NCBI RefSeq assembly: GCF_001044425.1
Contig: NZ_LFML01000162.1
Span: 8,116 to 43,171 of the forward strand
Length of the DNA: 35,056 nt
Origin: Streptomyces roseus
Lineage (GTDB): Bacteria > Actinomycetota > Actinomycetes > Streptomycetales > Streptomycetaceae
Direction: 5' to 3'
Made by a program: the position numbers and the translations under genes. Below, piece after piece: positions 15,725-24,683 of this stretch (positions are counted from its first letter, which is position 1; each line of letters starts with the position of its first letter). The notes beneath the pieces were generated by a model. The model saw nothing but the letters and a program-made list of their open reading frames with translations. It searched no databases and was not told the origin of the DNA.

Positions 15725-15856
15725 GGAGGGGATGCGCACGTGATCAGAATCTGGGCGGGCTCGGGCGCGGTCATGTGTACTGATCAGCCGCGGCCACGAA
15801 CTGCGGCCGCCGTCGGCTTCGTTCCACATTCACGTTCATCACACGAGAGGCAAGCC

Positions 15857-17401
15857 ATGGGTCATCCCACACCGCAGCGGATCGGTGTCGCGGCCGAGAC
15901 GGGTCCCGGAGAGACACGCGTGGCGGCCACGCCGTCCACCGTGCGCCAGTTGGTCGCGCTGGGCTACGAGGTCGTCGTCGAGTCGGGGGCGGGTACGGCC
16001 TCCGGGTTCACCGACGACGCGTACGTCGCGCAGAGCGCGAAGGTCGGTGACGCCTGGAGCGCCGACATCGTGCTGAAGGTCAACGCGCCGTCCAGCGAGG
16101 AGATCGGGCGGCTGGCCGACGGCGCGACGCTGGTCAGCCTGATCGGACCGGCGCTCAATCCCGGCCTGGTCGCCGAGCTGGCGAGCCGTCCCATCACCGT
16201 GCTCGCCATGGACGCGGTGCCGCGGATCTCGCGAGCGCAGTCCCTGGACGTGCTCAGCTCCATGGCCAACATCGCCGGCTACCGCGCGGTCGTCGAGGCG
16301 GCGCACGCGTTCGGCCGGTTCTTCACCGGTCAGGTGACCGCGGCCGGGAAGGTGCCGCCCGCGAAGGTCCTCGTCGCGGGCGCCGGCGTGGCGGGGCTCG
16401 CCGCCATCGGCGCCGCCAGCAGCCTGGGCGCGATCGTACGCGCCACCGATCCGCGCCCCGAGGTGGCGGAGCAGGTCCGTTCCCTGGGCGGGGAGTTCCT
16501 CGCCGTCGAGGTGGAGCAGGCCGCCAGCACCGACGGGTACGCCAAGGCGACCTCGCAGGAGTACGACCGCCGCGCGGCGGAGATCTACAGCGAGCAGGCA
16601 GCCGACGTCGACATCGTCATCACCACCGCGCTGATCCCCGGAAGGCCCGCGCCGAAGCTGCTCACCGCGCAGGACGTCGCGAGCATGCGGCCCGGAAGCG
16701 TGATCGTCGACATGGCCGCGTCGCAGGGCGGCAACGTCGCCGGCACGGTCGCCGGAGAGGTGGTCGTCACCGCCAACGGCGTGACGATCATCGGCTACAC
16801 CGACCTGCCCGCCCGGCTCCCGGCCCAGGCCTCGCAGCTGTACGGGACGAACCTCGTCAACCTGATGAAGCTGCTCACCCCGGCCAAGGACGGCCGGCAC
16901 GTGATCGACTTCGAGGACGTCGTGCAGCGGTCCATGACGGTGGTGCGCGACGGGGAGACGACCTGGCCGCCGCCTCCGGTGCAGGTCTCCGCCGCCCCCG
17001 CGCAGGCGCAGGCGCCCGTGGCAGCGAAGCCGGTCGTAGCGGAGAAGAAGCCGATGTCGGCCGCGGCGAAGTACGTGCTCGCCGCCACCGGGATGGCGGC
17101 GCTCTTCCTCCTGACCGCCTTCTCCCCGTCCCAGCTGATCGGCAACTTCACCGTCTTCGTGCTCGCGATCGTCATCGGCTACTACGTCATCGGCAAGGTG
17201 CACCACGCCCTGCACACGCCACTGATGTCGGTCACGAACGCCATTTCCGGGATCGTCGTCGTGGGCGCCCTCCTCCAGATCGCCCACACGGACACCACGA
17301 TCACCGTGCTGTCGTCCGTCGCGATCCTGCTGGCCAGCATCAACATCTTCGGCGGATTCGCGGTCACCCGCCGCATGCTCGCCATGTTCTCGAGAGGCTG
17401 A
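15857..17401 (+). CDS. pntA: NAD(P) transhydrogenase subunit alpha
   Basis: 514 residues, the normal length of full PntA. The N-terminal NAD(H) domain shows GETRVAATP (18-26), the RAQSLD loop (126-131) and the Rossmann motif GAGVAGLAA (175-183). An Ala/Pro linker (about 370-395) leads to about four membrane helices (395-505). With PntB it couples proton entry to hydride transfer from NADH to NADP+, giving NADPH at the membrane, which is useful for the lipid and peptide pathways nearby. The ATG at 15857 has GAGAGG seven bases upstream. The pntB gene starts seven bases after its stop. Confidence 0.95.
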   Translation: MGHPTPQRIGVAAETGPGETRVAATPSTVRQLVALGYEVVVESGAGTASGFTDDAYVAQSAKVGDAWSADIVLKVNAPSSEEIGRLADGATLVSLIGPALNPGLVAELASRPITVLAMDAVPRISRAQSLDVLSSMANIAGYRAVVEAAHAFGRFFTGQVTAAGKVPPAKVLVAGAGVAGLAAIGAASSLGAIVRATDPRPEVAEQVRSLGGEFLAVEVEQAASTDGYAKATSQEYDRRAAEIYSEQAADVDIVITTALIPGRPAPKLLTAQDVASMRPGSVIVDMAASQGGNVAGTVAGEVVVTANGVTIIGYTDLPARLPAQASQLYGTNLVNLMKLLTPAKDGRHVIDFEDVVQRSMTVVRDGETTWPPPPVQVSAAPAQAQAPVAAKPVVAEKKPMSAAAKYVLAATGMAALFLLTAFSPSQLIGNFTVFVLAIVIGYYVIGKVHHALHTPLMSVTNAISGIVVVGALLQIAHTDTTITVLSSVAILLASINIFGGFAVTRRMLAMFSRG

Positions 17402-17408
17402 TCCCCCT

Positions 17409-18872
17409 ATGACTGCCGCCACGGCCGCGCAGGCCGCCTACATCGTCGCCGCGCTCCTGTTCATCCTCAGCCTCGCCGGGCTCTCCAAACACGAGAGCTC
17501 CCGCTCGGGTCTCGTCTTCGGCGCCTCCGGAATGGTGATCGCCCTCGCCGCCACCATCGGCCTGGCCTCGCGCAGCATCACCGCGACCGGCCTGACCCTG
17601 CTCGTCGTCGCCATGCTGATCGGCGCGGGGGTCGGGTTCTGGCGTGCCAAGGCCGTCGAGATGACCGGCATGCCCGAGCTCATCGCCCTCCTGCACAGCT
17701 TCGTCGGCCTGGCCGCCGTACTCGTCGGCTGGAACGGCTACTTCGAGGTCGAGGCGGACGGACCCGGGCACGCCGCGGTGGCCCAGGACCTGCTCGGCAT
17801 CCACCACGCCGAGGTGTTCATCGGCGTGTTCATCGGCGCCGTCACCTTCAGCGGTTCGATCATCGCCTACCTGAAGCTCTCGGCGCGCATCAAGTCGAGC
17901 CCGCTGGTGCTGCCCGGCAAGAACCTGATCAACCTCGGGGCCCTCGCCGCGTTCGCGGTCCTCACGGTCTTCTTCGTCATGAGCCCGAGCCTCGGTCTGC
18001 TCATCGCGGTCACCGCGGTGGCGCTCGCCCTCGGCCTGCACCTGGTCGCCTCGATCGGCGGCGGCGACATGCCGGTCGTCGTGTCGATGCTCAACAGCTA
18101 TTCCGGCTGGGCCGCGGCGGCGTCCGGGTTCCTGCTCAACAACAACCTGCTCATCGTCACCGGAGCGCTGGTCGGCTCCTCCGGCGCGTACCTCTCGTAC
18201 ATCATGTGCCAGGCCATGAACCGCTCGTTCATCTCCGTGATCGCGGGCGGCTTCGGTGTGGAGGCCGCCGCGAGCGACGACACCGACCTCGGCGAGCACC
18301 GCGAGATCACCGCCGAGGCCACCGCCGAACTGCTCGTGAACGCCTCGTCCGTCGTGATCGCCCCCGGGTACGGGATGGCCGTCGCGCAGGCCCAGTACCC
18401 GGTCGCCGAGCTCACCCGCAGGCTGCGTGACCGGGGGGTGGACGTGCGCTTCGGGATCCACCCCGTGGCCGGACGACTGCCGGGGCACATGAACGTGCTG
18501 CTGGCGGAGGCGAAGGTGCCGTACGACATCGTCCTGGAGATGGACGAGATCAACGACGAGCTCTCCGACACCACGGTCGTCCTCGTCATCGGCGCCAACG
18601 ACACCGTCAACCCGGCCGCCGCGGAGGACCCCGCCAGCCCGATCGCCGGCATGCCGGTCCTGCGGGTGTGGGAGGCGCAGAACGTCGTCGTCTTCAAGCG
18701 CTCGATGGCGACCGGATACGCGGGGGTGCAGAACCCCCTCTTCTTCCGTGACAACACCCAGATGCTCTTCGGTGACGCCAAGCAGCGGATGGAGGACATC
18801 CTCGGGGCGCTCGGATCCGACGCCGCGGCCCCGTCGCACCGCACGCCCGTCGGGGCCGCTCGTACGGTGTGA
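17409..18872 (+). CDS. pntB: NAD(P) transhydrogenase subunit beta
   Basis: 487 residues. About eight to nine membrane helices fill residues 1-270 (containing FVGLAAVLVG and IHHAEVFIG). The NADP(H) domain follows (about 300-475) with APGYGMAVAQAQYPV, GIHPVAGRLPGHMNVLLAEA, the GANDTVNPAA loop and KRSMATGYAG. It forms the proton channel and the NADP site of transhydrogenase with PntA. The end of pntA carries GAGAGG about 12 bases before this ATG, so translation is probably coupled. A strong terminator follows. Confidence 0.95.
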   Translation: MTAATAAQAAYIVAALLFILSLAGLSKHESSRSGLVFGASGMVIALAATIGLASRSITATGLTLLVVAMLIGAGVGFWRAKAVEMTGMPELIALLHSFVGLAAVLVGWNGYFEVEADGPGHAAVAQDLLGIHHAEVFIGVFIGAVTFSGSIIAYLKLSARIKSSPLVLPGKNLINLGALAAFAVLTVFFVMSPSLGLLIAVTAVALALGLHLVASIGGGDMPVVVSMLNSYSGWAAAASGFLLNNNLLIVTGALVGSSGAYLSYIMCQAMNRSFISVIAGGFGVEAAASDDTDLGEHREITAEATAELLVNASSVVIAPGYGMAVAQAQYPVAELTRRLRDRGVDVRFGIHPVAGRLPGHMNVLLAEAKVPYDIVLEMDEINDELSDTTVVLVIGANDTVNPAAAEDPASPIAGMPVLRVWEAQNVVVFKRSMATGYAGVQNPLFFRDNTQMLFGDAKQRMEDILGALGSDAAAPSHRTPVGAARTV

Positions 18873-18879
18873 CATGCGT

Positions 18880-18905
18880 GAGGGGGCCGCGGCTGCGGCC
18901 CCCTC
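18880..18905. terminator. Bidirectional terminator between pntB and the SRPBCC gene
   Basis: GAGGGGGCCGC-GGCT-GCGGCCCCCTC is a perfect 11-bp stem with a tetraloop between two convergent genes. Its right arm overlaps the stop codon of the leftward gene. Confidence 0.85.
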
Positions 18906-19542
18906 AGGGCCGCTGGTGGGCGCGGGACTCCGCGGTGGTCTTGAGGTCCTTCAGCCATCCTTCGAGGCCCTGGCGGAGGAGGGCGGTCGCGGCGGGGACG
19001 TCCGCGTCGACCTGGGGGCCGGGGTGGGTCTCCTCGGTGGTGACCCTGACCCCGTGCGGGGTCCGGGTGAAGTTCCATACGTGGACGCCGTCGATGTGCA
19101 GCCCCTCGCCGGTCGCGGGGCCCGTCCAGCGCAGGCAGGAGTGGCGGCGGAGCTGCTCGACGGTCGAGGTGATCTCCAGACGGGTGGCCGGAGTCGGGTT
19201 GGGCGGTACCGGGACGCTCCAGCGGAAGGCCGCACCCGGGCGGAGGGGGCCGCGGTCGAGGCGTTCCGCGGTCGTCACGGGCGCCTGCCAGGACGGCCAG
19301 CGCTCGACGTCGGTCTGGAGCTTCCAGACCGTGTCCAGCGGTGCGTCGATGAGGATTTCGGCCCGGTACCGGACCCGGGCGCCCGGGTCCACGCCCGCCC
19401 CCCGGCAGGTCAGGGACGGGGTGGGGCGGGGGCCGGGAAGGGTGGCCGCGCCGGCGGGCGACGCGGTGGCCGCGAGGAGGCCGGCGACGAGCGGGAGCGC
19501 GAACAGGGCGGCGGGGACGAGGGGTCGGCGGACGGCGGACAT
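18904..19542 (-). CDS. Secreted SRPBCC (polyketide cyclase/START-like) protein
   Basis: 212 residues. It has a signal peptide: positive start (MSAVRRP), hydrophobic core 8-25 and probable cleavage near ASPAGA-A at about 31. The mature part fits the SRPBCC lipid-binding fold: EILIDAPLDTVWKLQTDVERWPSW, then HIDGVHVWNFTRTPHGVRVTTEE and a long C-terminal helix. The ATG at 19542 follows AGAGGAG. It lies 85 bases downstream of lstF in the same direction, so it may be read from the lst operon or from its own promoter near 19605-19635, where TAGCG words repeat. A secreted hydrophobic-ligand binder beside a lipid beta-lactone locus may handle product or fatty acid, but this is speculative. Confidence 0.8.
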   Translation of the reverse strand: MSAVRRPLVPAALFALPLVAGLLAATASPAGAATLPGPRPTPSLTCRGAGVDPGARVRYRAEILIDAPLDTVWKLQTDVERWPSWQAPVTTAERLDRGPLRPGAAFRWSVPVPPNPTPATRLEITSTVEQLRRHSCLRWTGPATGEGLHIDGVHVWNFTRTPHGVRVTTEETHPGPQVDADVPAATALLRQGLEGWLKDLKTTAESRAHQRP

Positions 19543-19627
19543 GGGGGTCTCCTCTGGCGTCGGGCACGGGAACAGAAGCGGGAAGCGGGCGGCGCACACA
19601 GCCGCCCGCTAGAAGCGTTCGCTATCG

Positions 19628-20398
19628 CTAGAGGGTATAACCATCGCCGCGTGATGGGCAATGCCCGGCGTGAGACCCTGTCACCGCCGCGATCGCCGCG
19701 GCCAGTTCGGGGGCGTGTGCGGCGAAGGGGCCGAGGTCCGTGGCGCGGGCGTACGCCGGGTGGTCGCGGTGGGCCGCCAGGCGGGCCAGGGCGCGGGCGC
19801 CGTGGTACGCCGACGGGCCCGCGGGGGCGGGCGGGGGCCCCGGCGGTGCGCCGGCGGCGACGGCCGGCAGGCTCTCCTCGAACAGGGCCTGGCAGGCGCG
19901 CACGCCGTGGAGCATGACCTGGAAGTGGCGGGCGTCGGGGGCGACCGGGAAGCGGCGTACGGCCAGGACGCGGCCGGTGTCGATGCCCGCGTCCACCTCG
20001 TGGAGGGTGGCGCCGTACTCGCGCTCGCCGTTCAGGAGGGCGAAGAGGACGGCGATGGAGGGCAGTCCGCGGTGGCGGGGCAGGAGGCCGTTGTGGACGT
20101 TGAGGATGCGCAGGCCCCGGGAGAGGAGGGGTGCGCGGAAGATCCTGCGGTTGTTCAGGGACCAGACGATGCCGTCCGTGCACGTGTCGACGAGGGCGTC
20201 GGCGTGGGCGTTGACGTCGGCGGGGGCGATGGCCTCGGCGGGGGCGTCGGCCTCGGCGGCGGGGAGGTGCAGGTGCGGGGCGCCGCCGACCGTCGCGTCC
20301 TGCGGATCCGCGGAGCAGACGAGGTCCACGGAGTGGCCGTGTGCCGCGGCGTGTGCGACGGCCCGGCGCAGGAGTGCGCCGTCTCCGACGAAGATCAT
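19628..20398 (-). CDS. lstF: LstF-like N-formyltransferase
   Basis: 256 residues of the methionyl-tRNA/10-formyltetrahydrofolate formyltransferase type. The catalytic set is present: Asn100 and His102 in LNVHNGLLPRHRG, and Asp140 in EVDAGIDTG. It is shorter than tRNA formyltransferase (about 310), lacking the tRNA-binding C-terminal domain and keeping only a short tail. In lipstatin biosynthesis LstF formylates the amino group of the amino acid attached by LstE. The ATG at 20398 overlaps the lstE stop (ATGA). Family and context are strong; the exact substrate follows from the cluster assignment. Confidence 0.88.
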   Translation of the reverse strand: MIFVGDGALLRRAVAHAAAHGHSVDLVCSADPQDATVGGAPHLHLPAAEADAPAEAIAPADVNAHADALVDTCTDGIVWSLNNRRIFRAPLLSRGLRILNVHNGLLPRHRGLPSIAVLFALLNGEREYGATLHEVDAGIDTGRVLAVRRFPVAPDARHFQVMLHGVRACQALFEESLPAVAAGAPPGPPPAPAGPSAYHGARALARLAAHRDHPAYARATDLGPFAAHAPELAAAIAAVTGSHAGHCPSRGDGYTL

Positions 20399-23300
20399 GC
20401 GGGGAGCTCCTCTCGGACGGCGGTGAGGTGGGCGCAGACCTGTTCGAGCGTCAGGTTCCGTACGAGGCAGTCGAGACCGGCCATGAAACGGCGGGCCTGG
20501 GCCGGTTCCAGCAGGTCCTCCGAGACCGCGGTGAGCATCTCCACCAGGGCGAGGGAGTCTCCGCCCAGGGCCTGGAAGTCGGAATCCGCGGACAGCCGGG
20601 CGGTGTCCACCGCGAGGATCGCGGACCAGTGGGCGGCCACCCGCGCCAGGAGAGGGGCGGGAGCGTGCTCGGCCGGGCCGTGGGCGGGGGCGTTGGCCGG
20701 GGCGGAAACCGGGGTGTCCGCGGCGGCGAACGGGTCGGGCAGCGCGTCGAGGTCGGCCTTGCCGCCGACCGTGCCGGGGATGGCGTCCACGCTGATGATG
20801 TGGGCCGGGACCATCGCGGCGGGCAGCCGAGCGGTGAGCGCGGAGCGCAGGGCTGCGGCGTCGTACGGGACGCCCGCGCCGGGCACCACGTACGCGCACA
20901 GCACCGGCGCGGCGGTGTGCGGGCGGCGCCGGACGGCCACCACGGCGCGGCTCACCCCGGGCCGGGCTTCGAGCGCCGCGACGATCTCCGCGGGCTCGAT
21001 GCGGTGCCCGGCGATCTTCAGCCGGCCGTCGAGGCGCCCGGCGAACTCCACCGCCCCGCCCGGCAGTCGGCGGCCGAGGTCGCCCGTGCGGTAGCTGCGG
21101 GTGCCGTCCTCGTGCTCGGTGAACGGGGAGGGCCGGCCGTCCGGCGGGCCGAGGTAGCCGCGGGCCACCTGGGAGCCGGTGACGACGATCTCCCCCGTAC
21201 GGCCGACGTCCTCGGCGCCGGTCCCGATGCGCTCGCCGTCCTCGGTGACGAGGTCGACGCGGGCGTGGGGGCCGGGGGTGCCGATGGGCAGGGTCGCGGA
21301 GCCGGTCGGGTGCGCGTCGTCGACGACGTGGGCGAGACAGGCGACGGTCGTCTCGGTGGGCCCGTAGCCGTTGATGATCCGGCAGTCGGGGCCGAAGGCG
21401 GTACGGGCGGCGCGCACGGCGGCCGGGGTCAGCGGTTCGCCGCCGAGCAGCAGGGTGCGTACGCCACCGGCGCCCGCCCCCGCGTCCGCACCCGTACCTG
21501 CACCCGCGTCGGTCAGCAGGGGCAGGTGGGAGGGGGTGAGGGCGAGGGTGTCGGCCCGGTGGTCGGTGACGAGCCGGCGCAGGGTGGCGGGCGAGGGCGC
21601 GTCGGGCGCGAGGACGACCGTACCGCCGGCCAGGAGGGGCAGGAAGAGGGGGAAGCAGGAGATGTCGAAGCCGTAGGAGGAGGCGAAGCCGAAGCGGGTC
21701 CGGGCGTCCACGCGGCAGACGCGGGTCATCCAGTCGACGAAGCCGGCGAGGCCGCGGTGTTCGATCTGGACGCCCTTGGGACGGCCCGTGGAGCCGGAAG
21801 TGTGGATGACGTACGCGAGGTCCCCGGGAGCGGGGACCGGCAGCCCCGGGTGGGGCTGCGGCGGACCGGTGACGAGGTCCTCGGCCGCGACCAGCGGGCA
21901 GGGGGCGAGTGCGGCGAGGTCCTCGGCGAGGTGGCCCCGGGTCAGGCAGAGCCGGGCTCCGCAGGCGCGCAGGATCTCGGCGGTCCGCGCGGCGGGGTGG
22001 GCGGGGTCCAGCGGCACGTAGGCGGCGCCCGCCTTGAGGATGCCCCAGAGGGCGCAGATCCCCTCCGGGGTGCGGTCGACGACCAGGCCGACGAGGTCCT
22101 CGCGTCCGACGCCGCGGCGCAGCAGTGCGGCGGCCACGGTGTCGGAGCGGTGGTCCAGTTCGGCGTACGTGACCACCCCGCCGGGCCCGTCGAGCGCGGC
22201 CGCGCCGGGTGTAAGGGCGGCCTGGGCGCGCAGCAGTTCCACGACGGTGGCGTCCGGCGCGGGCGGGGACGGGCAGCGGGACGGGGACGGGGGCTGCGAT
22301 GCGGGCGCGGGCTGCGGGGCGGTGGCGGGGGTGGCGGCGGACGGGAGGCGGGTCAGGATCTCGTCCAGCAGCCGCGTGGCGCGTTCGGCCAGGTCGGGGC
22401 CGCCCCGGACGCCCATCGTGAGTTCCGTGGCGGTGTCGGTCTCGGTGGCGACCATCGAGACGGGGACCAGCGGAGCGTGCACGGGCAGGGCGTACAGGGT
22501 CGTCGCCGTGAATCCCCCGCCGGAGAACTCGGCCGGGTCCAGGCGCCCGAGATGGGAGACGACCGCGGAGGCGAGGTGGCGGTCGGCCCGTACGGTGCCC
22601 GCCTGGGCGGCCCGCAGCAGGAGGCGGGTGGCGGTCGGCGGCAGCGGCAGGAGGGCCGACTCGAAGCCCTCGGCGAGCTCCTGGCCGTCGGCGAGGGCGC
22701 GGAGCAGGGTGGCCTGTGCCGCCGGCCACTCCTGTCCGGGGGCCAGGTCAAGGAACAGCGGCAGGGTGAGGTTTCCGGTCGCGGCGGTGCCGGGGCGGTG
22801 GCGCCGCAGGTCGACCGGGATCATGACCCGCGTACCGCCGCGGCCCGCGCCGCCGAGGCGGGCGGCGGAGCGGGCGCCGGTCGCCGCCGCGCTGTCGGTG
22901 AGGGCCTGGGCCAGGCGTGCCGTGAGGGCCGGGTGGTGGGTGGGGAGGGTGCGGCGGAGCCAGAGGGTGCGTTCGGGGCCCCGCGGCCGGGGGCCCAGGG
23001 GGGACGGGTGCGCCGGTGCGAGGGCGGGGCGCCGGGCGGTGGCGCCCAGGCGGCGGAGCAGGGCGCGGTCGGTGTCCCGGGCGAGGGCGGGGGTGCCGGG
23101 TTCGCCGCGCAGAGCGCGGAAGACCTCCCGTACCCAGGTCAGGGCGCCGTGACCGTCCATCAGGGCGTGCGAGGCGCTGAATACGAGCGTGGCCGTGCCG
23201 GCGCCGGGGATCACCAGGACCTCGCAGCCCGGCGGGGCGTCGCGGTGCGGGGTGCCCGTGAGGAGTGCCGCCGTGGCCGGGTGCGACACGTCGAGGCACC

Positions 23301-23574
23301 CGGTGGCGGGAGCCGCGTACCGGAGCGCGGGCAGCGGGCCCCCGGCGGTCCAGACGGCTCCGCGTCGTACCAGGCGGGAGCCGGGGCAGGTTTCGGCGGC
23401 CCGGGCGATCGCCGCCCGCAGGGCGGCCGGTCCGGGGGCGGCGCGGCCTTCCACGACGATGCGCAGGGCCATGTCTCCGCGGGCGTGCCCGGCGGCCAGG
23501 TAGAGGTGTTCCGTGGGCGATACCGGGCGCCGGTAGGGGAGGTGCGGGGGTGTGATCGTGTGCGGGGGTGTCAT
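20395..23574 (-). CDS. lstE: LstE-like NRPS, C-A-T
   Basis: 1059 residues. The condensation-like domain (about 15-410) has SHALMDGHG with His136 and Asp140, a one-His variant of HHxxxDG that resembles wax-ester/alcohol acyltransferases and fits ester formation. A Pro-rich linker leads to the adenylation domain (about 440-930): IHTSGSTGRPKG at 590-601, FDIS at 636-639, NGYGPTETT and YRTGDLGRR. The carrier domain has Ser1007 in LGGDSL. In lipstatin, LstE activates an amino acid and esterifies it to the beta-hydroxy group of the lipid. The Asp of FDIS supports an alpha-amino acid. My manual alignment reads the pocket roughly D-I-F-?-L-G-G-V-A, which I cannot match confidently to Leu, Val, Ala or Gly. 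ATG 23574 overlaps the lstD stop. Confidence 0.9.
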   Translation of the reverse strand: MTPPHTITPPHLPYRRPVSPTEHLYLAAGHARGDMALRIVVEGRAAPGPAALRAAIARAAETCPGSRLVRRGAVWTAGGPLPALRYAAPATGCLDVSHPATAALLTGTPHRDAPPGCEVLVIPGAGTATLVFSASHALMDGHGALTWVREVFRALRGEPGTPALARDTDRALLRRLGATARRPALAPAHPSPLGPRPRGPERTLWLRRTLPTHHPALTARLAQALTDSAAATGARSAARLGGAGRGGTRVMIPVDLRRHRPGTAATGNLTLPLFLDLAPGQEWPAAQATLLRALADGQELAEGFESALLPLPPTATRLLLRAAQAGTVRADRHLASAVVSHLGRLDPAEFSGGGFTATTLYALPVHAPLVPVSMVATETDTATELTMGVRGGPDLAERATRLLDEILTRLPSAATPATAPQPAPASQPPSPSRCPSPPAPDATVVELLRAQAALTPGAAALDGPGGVVTYAELDHRSDTVAAALLRRGVGREDLVGLVVDRTPEGICALWGILKAGAAYVPLDPAHPAARTAEILRACGARLCLTRGHLAEDLAALAPCPLVAAEDLVTGPPQPHPGLPVPAPGDLAYVIHTSGSTGRPKGVQIEHRGLAGFVDWMTRVCRVDARTRFGFASSYGFDISCFPLFLPLLAGGTVVLAPDAPSPATLRRLVTDHRADTLALTPSHLPLLTDAGAGTGADAGAGAGGVRTLLLGGEPLTPAAVRAARTAFGPDCRIINGYGPTETTVACLAHVVDDAHPTGSATLPIGTPGPHARVDLVTEDGERIGTGAEDVGRTGEIVVTGSQVARGYLGPPDGRPSPFTEHEDGTRSYRTGDLGRRLPGGAVEFAGRLDGRLKIAGHRIEPAEIVAALEARPGVSRAVVAVRRRPHTAAPVLCAYVVPGAGVPYDAAALRSALTARLPAAMVPAHIISVDAIPGTVGGKADLDALPDPFAAADTPVSAPANAPAHGPAEHAPAPLLARVAAHWSAILAVDTARLSADSDFQALGGDSLALVEMLTAVSEDLLEPAQARRFMAGLDCLVRNLTLEQVCAHLTAVREELPA

Positions 23575-24683
23575 CGTCGCGTGGTTCCTCGGTCGGTGCG
23601 GGTGCGGGTGCGGGTGCGGGCGCCGGAACCGGTGCCGGTGCCGGCCGGCCGTGTCCAGGCCCCGGCGCCGCCGTTGGCGTGGATCCAGCGGAGCAGGCCG
23701 TTCACGCCGTCCTCCTGCGTGCGCGGCGGGTCATAGCCGAGGTCGCGGCGGGCGGCGCCCGTGTCGTACGTGGCGGAGCGGGTGAGGAGGGCCGTCATGT
23801 AGCGGCTCAGCGGGGGCGGGCTCGTGGCGGCCGAAGGGTGGAGGCGCCATGCCGTCTCGACGGCCGCGGCGAGGACGCGGGTGGCGACGAGGGGGACGCG
23901 GGGGTGCGGCGGCGGGCAGTCCAGGAGGGCGCCGACGCGGGTGAGGAAGGCCCACAGGTCCGTCTCCTCCGCGTCCGCCACGAAGTACGCCTTGCCGCCG
24001 ACGCGTTCGGCGGGGGCGGCGATCGCGCGCAGGCAGGCGTCGACGGCGTTGTCGACGTGGCACAGCGAGACCCGTACCCGTTTGCCGCCGGACAGGTCGG
24101 GCAGCCGGCCCGCCCGCATCGAGGCGATCATGCGGGGCAGGAAGCCCGCGTGGTCGCGGGGGCCCCAGATGCCGCGCGGGCGCAGGGCGCAGGTGGTGAA
24201 GTGCGGGGTGTTCGAGGCCAGTACGTACTGCTCGGCGACGGCCTTCGTCTCGCAATAGTGGTTGAAGAAACGGGTGGGGTACGGGGTGCTCTCGTCGATG
24301 CCGAAGCGGTCGCCTTCGCGCAGGTGCATGAGGGCGCTGGGGCTGCTGATGAAGACGAAGCGGGTGGCGCCCGCCGCGCGGGCCGCCGTCAGGAGCCGCT
24401 GCGTGCCGGTGACGTTGGCTTCCTCGAACCGGGCGCGGCTGCCGTGGTCGACGACGCGGGCGGCGCTGTGCAGGACGGCATCGCAGCCGAGGGCCGCCCG
24501 GGCCAGGGAGGCGGTGTCGGCGAGGTCTCCGGGTACGAGTTCGAGTCCCGGTCCGAGGGAGCTCAGGCGGGCGGTGTCGCTGCCCGGCCGGACCAGGGCG
24601 CGGACCCGGTGGCCGTCGCGCAGGCAGCCGTCGGCGAGGTGGCCGCCGAGGAAGCCGGTGGCGCCGGTGATCAGGATGTTCAC
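23571..24683 (-). CDS. lstD: LstD/OleD-like 3-beta-HSD-type reductase
   Basis: 370 residues, an extended short-chain dehydrogenase. It has TGATGFLGG (6-14) for NADP(H), the catalytic Tyr143-x-x-x-Lys147 (HYCETK), Ser113/Ser114 before it, and LRPRGIWGP. OleD reduces the 2-alkyl-3-keto acid made by the KAS III pair to the 2-alkyl-3-hydroxy acid, the substrate of the beta-lactone synthetase; LstD does the same in lipstatin. The GTG at 24683 overlaps the lstC stop (GTGA). The C-terminus ends in a low-complexity tail with Arg-Thr repeats encoded by tandem 6-base units, which is probably dispensable. Confidence 0.9.
   Translation of the reverse strand: MNILITGATGFLGGHLADGCLRDGHRVRALVRPGSDTARLSSLGPGLELVPGDLADTASLARAALGCDAVLHSAARVVDHGSRARFEEANVTGTQRLLTAARAAGATRFVFISSPSALMHLREGDRFGIDESTPYPTRFFNHYCETKAVAEQYVLASNTPHFTTCALRPRGIWGPRDHAGFLPRMIASMRAGRLPDLSGGKRVRVSLCHVDNAVDACLRAIAAPAERVGGKAYFVADAEETDLWAFLTRVGALLDCPPPHPRVPLVATRVLAAAVETAWRLHPSAATSPPPLSRYMTALLTRSATYDTGAARRDLGYDPPRTQEDGVNGLLRWIHANGGAGAWTRPAGTGTGSGARTRTRTRTDRGTTRR
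23595..23618. repeat. Four GGTGCG units in the lstD 3' end
   Basis: Four perfect 6-base units encode alternating Arg-Thr at the lstD C-terminus, followed by degenerate GGTGCC units to about 23643. This is a slippage-prone microsatellite in a non-conserved tail. Confidence 0.75.

Noticed and set aside
20341..23736. Long rightward open frame opposite the NRPS gene
   Set aside because: Low-complexity Gly/Arg-rich translation, antisense to a gene with complete C-A-T motifs.
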